From IMG/VR virus record IMGVR_UViG_3300048694_000950, positions 1 through 51,985 of that record: a stretch of 51,985 nucleotides of DNA, one strand, 5' to 3'. The stretch is from a virus. The notes under the pieces are model-generated. The model had not been told where the DNA came from, did not search any database, and was given only the letters and a program-made list of their open reading frames with translations. Positions 49,610 through 51,985 of this stretch are shown here, piece by piece (the stretch's first letter is position 1; each line of letters starts with the position of its first letter). The translations under genes were made by a program, and so were the position numbers.

Positions 49610-50106
49610 CAATCCCGTCTCCTCGACGTGATAGAGGCGTTGGTAGTACGATATGGCCCGGTGTCAGCATACCGTTAGCGAGCTAAACCTCAGAAACTGA
49701 TATGGTGTACCACACAACAGAAGAAGCAAATGTGGCGACAGGGTTGTAAACTCAAGTTGGGGCGAGGTGGAACCGTAGCCAACAACCTTACGCATGACAA
49801 TTAGGTCGTGAGATATGTGAAAGCTAGGGCCTCGAAATCCTAGTGAGTTGGGACTAATTATCCTAGTAGCAAACAAGTAGCGTTATCACTCGCTTACCCT
49901 AAGCAAAGGCAAGTTATCTGTAAAGGAGCTTGCTCGAGCACAGCCGCAGCCGGCATAATTTGCGGATAATGTGACCAATGTATGTGGTGGTCAAGGCTTA
50001 GTTGTCAGCCGTAAGGTTTTTTTGGTTCCAAAGTGTTCATGGACGCACACGACACTGTCACTGTCGAAGAAGGGGATCGTTACCCCTTGGGACCGCCAAG
50101 ATTTAT
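49610..50106 (+). ncRNA. About 500-nt structured non-coding RNA region (GOLLD/ROOL-like by context)
   Basis: No credible gene. Many local stems are visible: CCTC / GAGG at 49620, TTAGC / GCTAA at 49675, TCAG / CTGA at 49690, GGGTTGT / ACAACCT enclosing GTTGG / CCAAC (49740-49790), CTAGG / CCTAG at 49824, CCGCA / TGCGG at 49942, AAGGGG / CCCCTT at 50070. The last has loop ATCGTTA, the same as the T-loop of the adjacent tRNA-Ile. Position and size fit the giant phage RNAs, but I cannot match a named consensus. Confidence 0.55.
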
Positions 50107-50180
50107 ACCCCGTTAGCTCAAAGGTAGAGCACTCGACTGATAATCGAGCGACCGAGGATCGTTACCTCGACAGGGTACCA
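50107..50180 (+). tRNA. tRNA-Ile(GAT) with unusual T-loop
   Basis: Acceptor ACCCCGT / ACAGGGT (one C-A mismatch), D-arm AGCTCAAAGGTAGAGC, anticodon arm CTCGA-CTGATAA-TCGAG, encoded ACCA. The T-loop is ATCGTTA instead of the usual TTCGAnn: positions 54 and 58 are A and T instead of T and A. Confidence 0.88.
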
Positions 50181-50186
50181 GTTTAT

Positions 50187-50261
50187 GGGGGCAGCAGAGG
50201 GCTGCGGCGTTGCCTTGCAAGCATCGTGTCTAGAAGGGTTCGATACCCTCGGCCTCCACCA
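50187..50261 (+). tRNA. tRNA-Ala(TGC)
   Basis: Acceptor GGGGGCA / GGCCTCC with the G3-U70 wobble that AlaRS reads, anticodon loop CTTGCAA, T-loop TTCGATA, encoded ACCA. Confidence 0.88.
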
Positions 50262-50266
50262 GTTTT

Positions 50267-50325
50267 AGGATGCGTCCAGCAATTTAAAAAATTCAACTTG
50301 TAATTGAAAAATAAGCATCCTGTTG
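50267..50325 (+). ncRNA. tRNA-spacer RNA element B (Thr-type anticodon loop)
   Basis: Stem AGGATGC / GCATCCT, GTCCAGCAA inside, GTTG after. The single inner hairpin is TTCAA-CTTGTAA-TTGAA: a perfect 5-bp stem and 7-nt loop with anticodon TGT, as in tRNA-Thr. No D-arm or T-arm. Confidence 0.6.
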
Positions 50326-50330
50326 TTTTT

Positions 50331-50407
50331 GCCCTCTTACTCCAATTGGTAGAGAGGACGGTCTTAGAAGCCGTAAAGTCTCAGTTCGAATCTGAGAGAG
50401 GGCACCA
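50331..50407 (+). tRNA. tRNA with TAG anticodon (Leu), short variable loop
   Basis: Acceptor GCCCTCT / AGAGGGC, anticodon arm ACGGT-CTTAGAA-GCCGT, T-arm CTCAG-TTCGAAT-CTGAG, encoded ACCA. Anticodon TAG reads CTA (Leu), but it has a short class I variable loop; bacterial tRNA-Leu is class II. Confidence 0.85.
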
Positions 50408-50414
50408 GTTTTAT

Positions 50415-50489
50415 TCCAGTGTAGCACAGCGGTAGTGCAGTTGACTGTTAATCAATTGGTCGTTGGTTCGATCCCAGCCACTGGAGCCA
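50415..50489 (+). tRNA. tRNA-Asn(GTT)
   Basis: Acceptor TCCAGTG / CACTGGA, G73, CCA; anticodon arm GTTGA-CTGTTAA-TCAAT; T-loop TTCGATC. Confidence 0.93.
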
Positions 50490-50494
50490 GTTAT

Positions 50495-50551
50495 CCCGAC
50501 AAAAATATAATTCTGTTTAGAATTTATACTGCAATGTTAATGTCGGGGCCA
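50495..50551 (+). ncRNA. tRNA-spacer RNA element F (minihelix with encoded GCCA)
   Basis: Stem CCCGACA / TGTCGGG (7 bp) followed directly by GCCA, like an acceptor end with G73 and CCA. Only 39 bases lie between, with a hairpin AATTCTGTTTAGAATT. There is no CAGCAA box, so it is a different type from A-E. Confidence 0.5.
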
Positions 50552-50556
50552 TTTTT

Positions 50557-50632
50557 CTCCGTATAGCGTAATCTGGTAGCGTTCCTGATTTGGGGTCAGG
50601 CGGTAGGGGTTCAAATCCTCTTACGGAGACCA
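50557..50632 (+). tRNA. tRNA-Pro(TGG)
   Basis: Acceptor CTCCGTA / TACGGAG with C1-G72, A73, CCA; anticodon arm CCTGA-TTTGGGG-TCAGG; T-loop TTCAAAT. Confidence 0.9.
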
Positions 50633-50641
50633 GTTTTTATT

Positions 50642-50715
50642 CAGTGTGTATGATAGTGGTAGTCGCCGAGGTTTGGAACCTTGTAGTGGTGGTTCGATTC
50701 CACCCACGCTGACCA
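50642..50715 (+). tRNA. Second Pro-type tRNA (TGG)
   Basis: Acceptor CAGTGTG / CACGCTG, A73, CCA; anticodon arm CGAGG-TTTGGAA-CCTTG reads TGG; T-arm GTGGT/GTGG-TTCGATT-CCAC. C1-G72 and A73 fit Pro. A weak D-arm makes the isotype less sure. Confidence 0.75.
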
Positions 50716-50724
50716 GAGAGATTT

Positions 50725-50794
50725 AGAGTAGTTGCAGCAACAACTAAGATCACCAAACTGTTAATTTGTCCTGATCGACAAAGCTACTCTGTTG
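50725..50794 (+). ncRNA. tRNA-spacer RNA element C (Asn-type anticodon loop)
   Basis: Stem AGAGTAG / CTACTCT, TTGCAGCAA inside, GTTG after. The inner arm is GATCA / TGATC closing over CAAA-CTGTTAA-TTTG; the loop is the same as that of tRNA-Asn(GTT) at 50415. Confidence 0.6.
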
Positions 50795-50799
50795 TTTAT

Positions 50800-50875
50800 G
50801 CCCGCGAAGTATTAGCTGGTGGTACGCCGCCTTCGTAACGCGGAAGATTCAGTTCGAGGCTGAACGTGGGCACCA
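50800..50875 (+). tRNA. tRNA-Thr(CGT)
   Basis: Acceptor GCCCGCG / CGTGGGC, anticodon loop TTCGTAA between CCGC / GCGG, T-arm TTCAG-TTCGAGG-CTGAA, encoded ACCA. Confidence 0.85.
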
Positions 50876-50880
50876 TTTTT

Positions 50881-50976
50881 AGGATAGTTACAGCAACTTA
50901 AAGATCGCGATTGGTTCGCAATTTGTCTGAAAAACAAACTTAGCTGGTTCGAATCCAGTATCAATCTATCCTGTTA
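50881..50976 (+). ncRNA. tRNA-spacer RNA element D (Phe-like cloverleaf with expanded junction)
   Basis: Stem AGGATAG / CTATCCT with TTACAGCAA inside, GTTA after. It encloses a D-arm-like GCGA-TTGGT-TCGC, an anticodon arm TTTGT-CTGAAAA-ACAAA (GAA, Phe) and a T-arm GCTGG-TTCGAAT-CCAGT. About 16 extra bases separate acceptor and D-arm and six more follow the T-arm, and no CCA is encoded. Could be a tRNA-Phe with inserts, or a decoy. Confidence 0.5.
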
Positions 50977-50981
50977 GTTTT

Positions 50982-51075
50982 AGGTTACTTACAGCAAAAT
51001 AAAATTTGTAGGTTCGACTCCTACTTTTTCCGCATGGGAAGAAGCGCCAATGGTTGGCAAACCGGTAACCTGTTG
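50982..51075 (+). ncRNA. tRNA-spacer RNA element E (rearranged cloverleaf)
   Basis: Stem AGGTTAC / GTAACCT with TTACAGCAA inside, GTTG after. Inside, the order is T-arm GTAGG-TTCGACT-CCTAC, acceptor-like strand TTTTTCC, GCAT, acceptor-like strand GGGAAGA, then D-arm-like GCCAATGGTTGGC. That is the order expected of a circularly permuted tRNA. No anticodon arm is evident. Confidence 0.5.
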
Positions 51076-51082
51076 TATATGT

Positions 51083-51157
51083 TGGGGGTAAATCGATTGG
51101 AGCAGATACTTGGCTTTGACCCAAGGTGAGTGAGTTCGATTCTCACACCCCCTACCA
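51083..51157 (+). tRNA. tRNA-Gln(TTG)
   Basis: Acceptor TGGGGGT / ACCCCCT with an unpaired U1-U72 (GlnRS prefers a weak first pair), anticodon arm CTTGG-CTTTGAC-CCAAG, T-arm GTGAG-TTCGATT-CTCAC, encoded ACCA. Confidence 0.9.
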
Positions 51158-51173
51158 AATTGAAAGGCATGCT

Positions 51174-51380
51174 ATGTGGTATGTTAAAGATAATACTGGC
51201 TTTGTCAGAGGCAAGGCTGGTAATCTGAGCTTGGCTATGGAAATGGCTAAGTATATTGACGAGTTTGTAGTTATTACAGATGGTGTCACAGAAATTGTTG
51301 GATTGTTTGGTGTGGACAGTATTGTTGACCAAACGTGTCCTGATGGTGTAGAATACTCTTGGAAGAAACGGAGACCGTAA
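51174..51380 (+). CDS. Hypothetical small protein inside the tRNA array
   Basis: 68 residues from ATG 51174 with GAAAGG seven bases upstream; a frame extension into tRNA-Gln is not credible. Alpha/beta pattern (AKYIDEFVVITDGVTEIVGL). No family recognised. Confidence 0.6.
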   Translation: MWYVKDNTGFVRGKAGNLSLAMEMAKYIDEFVVITDGVTEIVGLFGVDSIVDQTCPDGVEYSWKKRRP

Positions 51381-51511
51381 TGGCAAACGTGAAACAAGGT
51401 AACTTGGTGCGACCACCTCAATGGTGGAAGCATCTAAAAGATTTCAAACGAGTGTTTTGGAAAAGCGAGCGTCAAGCTCATAAAAAGGAAATTAAAAATG
51501 AAACTAGGTAA
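51380..51511 (+). CDS. Hypothetical 43-residue basic protein
   Basis: ATG 51380 on a TAATG overlap with the previous gene. Very basic and Trp-containing (VRPPQWWKHLKDFKRVFW). Possibly an RNA-binding peptide; unproven. Confidence 0.5.
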   Translation: MANVKQGNLVRPPQWWKHLKDFKRVFWKSERQAHKKEIKNETR

Positions 51512-51580
51512 ACCCTAGTGTCATCTTAGGCCCCGTATTGGTCTCGGATGGCACGTAAAATCAAATTAATTACGATCCAT

Positions 51581-51657
51581 CCCTTGCTGGCGTTAACGGT
51601 TAGCGTACCGGACTCTTAATCCGCGAGGTCTCAGTTCGAATCTGAGGCAAGGGACCA
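51581..51657 (+). tRNA. tRNA-Lys(CTT)
   Basis: Acceptor CCCTTGC / GCAAGGG, anticodon loop CTCTTAA between CGGA / TCCG, T-arm CTCAG-TTCGAAT-CTGAG, encoded ACCA. A hairpin GGATGG / CCATCC lies directly upstream. Confidence 0.88.
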
Positions 51658-51662
51658 ATATG

Positions 51663-51739
51663 GGGCTGATAGTTTAATGGCTAAAACATCCGGCTTTTAA
51701 CCGGTAAGAGTCAGGGTTCGAATCCCTGTCGGCCCACCA
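51663..51739 (+). tRNA. tRNA-Lys(TTT)
   Basis: Acceptor GGGCTGA / TCGGCCC, anticodon arm CCGG-CTTTTAA-CCGG, T-arm CAGGG-TTCGAAT-CCCTG, encoded ACCA. Confidence 0.9.
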
Positions 51740-51812
51740 TATAAAAACATACTGCGGCAACCTGCCTACGGGAGAGGATACCGAACTTGTGTCGGGTAGT
51801 GTGTTTCTATAT
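51739..51812 (+). ncRNA. Long-stem RNA element after tRNA-Lys(TTT)
   Basis: A 15-base near-perfect stem (51739-51753 with 51798-51812, one mismatch and one wobble) encloses a GC-rich loop with ACCGA / TCGGT. No ORF. Confidence 0.5.
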
Positions 51813-51815
51813 GGT

Positions 51816-51949
51816 ACCATAAAGAACATCCTTGTAGTAGCTACACTGGAGCAACAGTAAAACACTCGATGAAGCCGGACGAAGAGTGAATCTGCCAGGA
51901 AGAGCGGGGCTACCATGGATTCAAGCACCACCAAGGGGTTCTTTATGGT
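51816..51949 (+). ncRNA. Long-stem structured RNA element near the right edge
   Basis: Closing stem of about 17 bp with one bulge (51816-51834 with 51932-51949). The enclosed 97 bases contain CTGG and GGCTACC boxes and no ORF. Confidence 0.5.
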
Positions 51950-51954
51950 TCTAT

Positions 51955-51985
51955 GGTGTTATTAGTGTAGTGGTCTGCACACCGT
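51955..51985 (+). tRNA. Partial tRNA cut by the window edge
   Basis: GGTGTTA would be the acceptor 5' strand and GTG-TAGTGGTCTG-CAC the D-arm, with the anticodon arm beginning at ACCGT. The isotype cannot be read. Confidence 0.5.

Noticed and set aside
49664-49876. 70-codon minus-strand open frame in the ncRNA block
   Set aside because: It lies inside densely paired RNA sequence and has no promoter or ribosome site.
49971-50303. 110-codon open frame through the ncRNA and two tRNAs
   Set aside because: It crosses tRNA-Ile and tRNA-Ala and has no ribosome site; it is a chance open frame.
49447-51075. HDV-like, twister or hammerhead ribozymes for the spacer elements
   Set aside because: The pseudoknot topology recalls HDV-like ribozymes, but there is no P4/J4-2 part with a catalytic C, and no hammerhead CTGANGA...GAAA core in A-E.
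51870-51900. Hammerhead-like GATGAAG...CGAAG stretch
   Set aside because: The core reads CTCGATGA, not CTGATGA, and the required GAAA and cleavage triplet are not in place.
1-51985. Integrase, excision or repressor genes of a temperate phage
   Set aside because: I find no recombinase or clear attachment site. The tRNA array alone is not evidence of integration.

Overview
This window is one end of a large double-stranded DNA phage genome. The host was probably a betaproteobacterium of the Burkholderiales type. The phage call rests on the gene mix: a split aerobic ribonucleotide reductase with its own thioredoxin, a T4 RNase H-type nuclease, PhoH-like ATPase, PD-(D/E)XK exonuclease, GIY-YIG nuclease, DUF932 protein, dozens of very small overlapping ORFs, and a long tRNA array. 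No capsid, tail, terminase, polymerase or lysis gene is present, so those must lie elsewhere and the genome must be large. The host guess rests on a circularly permuted (two-piece) tmRNA gene whose tag ends ALAA and on three TctC/Bug-type periplasmic solute-binding proteins, a family strongly expanded in Burkholderiales. It is an inference.

Layout. 1-3.6 kb: nrdA (partial), thioredoxin, nrdB, a QueC-like PP-loop ATPase, a zinc ribbon and a GIY-YIG protein in one overlapping operon. 3.6-14.6 kb: small HTH protein, nucleotidyltransferase/epimerase/glycosyltransferase trio, 5'-3' nuclease, PhoH, exonuclease, SGNH-like protein, truncated carbamoyltransferase, AAA ATPase, AbrB-like protein and a Tat-signal protein. 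14.6-22.2 kb: tightly coupled small genes including a HAD phosphatase, a nucleotidyltransferase-fold protein, membrane proteins and an Asp/Asn hydroxylase-like protein. 22.2-23.4 kb: five 12-13 bp TTACCG-type repeats, four small minus-strand genes and a divergent promoter region. 23.4-34.9 kb: a field of about 45 tiny plus-strand genes behind near-identical sigma70-type promoters (TTGACC, 17 bp, TATAAT or GATAAT), some apparently giving leaderless mRNA; it includes an SPFH-domain lipoprotein.

35.0-48.6 kb is a metabolic accessory region. It has a Rieske oxygenase, PP-loop ATPase and 2OG-Fe(II) oxygenase operon; a DUF932 protein; a beta-ketoacyl synthase; the permuted tmRNA; then three TctC-like proteins paired with three paralogous PP-loop ATPases and two more 2OG oxygenase-like proteins. 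The repeated pairing suggests one small-molecule acquisition or modification function, not identified here.

48.8-52.0 kb is an RNA region behind two tandem promoters. It has 13 complete tRNA genes with encoded CCA, a partial tRNA at the edge, a roughly 500-nt structured non-coding block, several long-stem RNA elements, and a repeated family of short tRNA-like elements between the tRNAs. These share a 7-bp closing stem, a CAGCAA box and a GTTG/GTTA tail; some carry a perfect 7-nt anticodon-type loop, and one looks like a rearranged cloverleaf. The permuted phage tmRNA and this element family are the most novel parts of the window.
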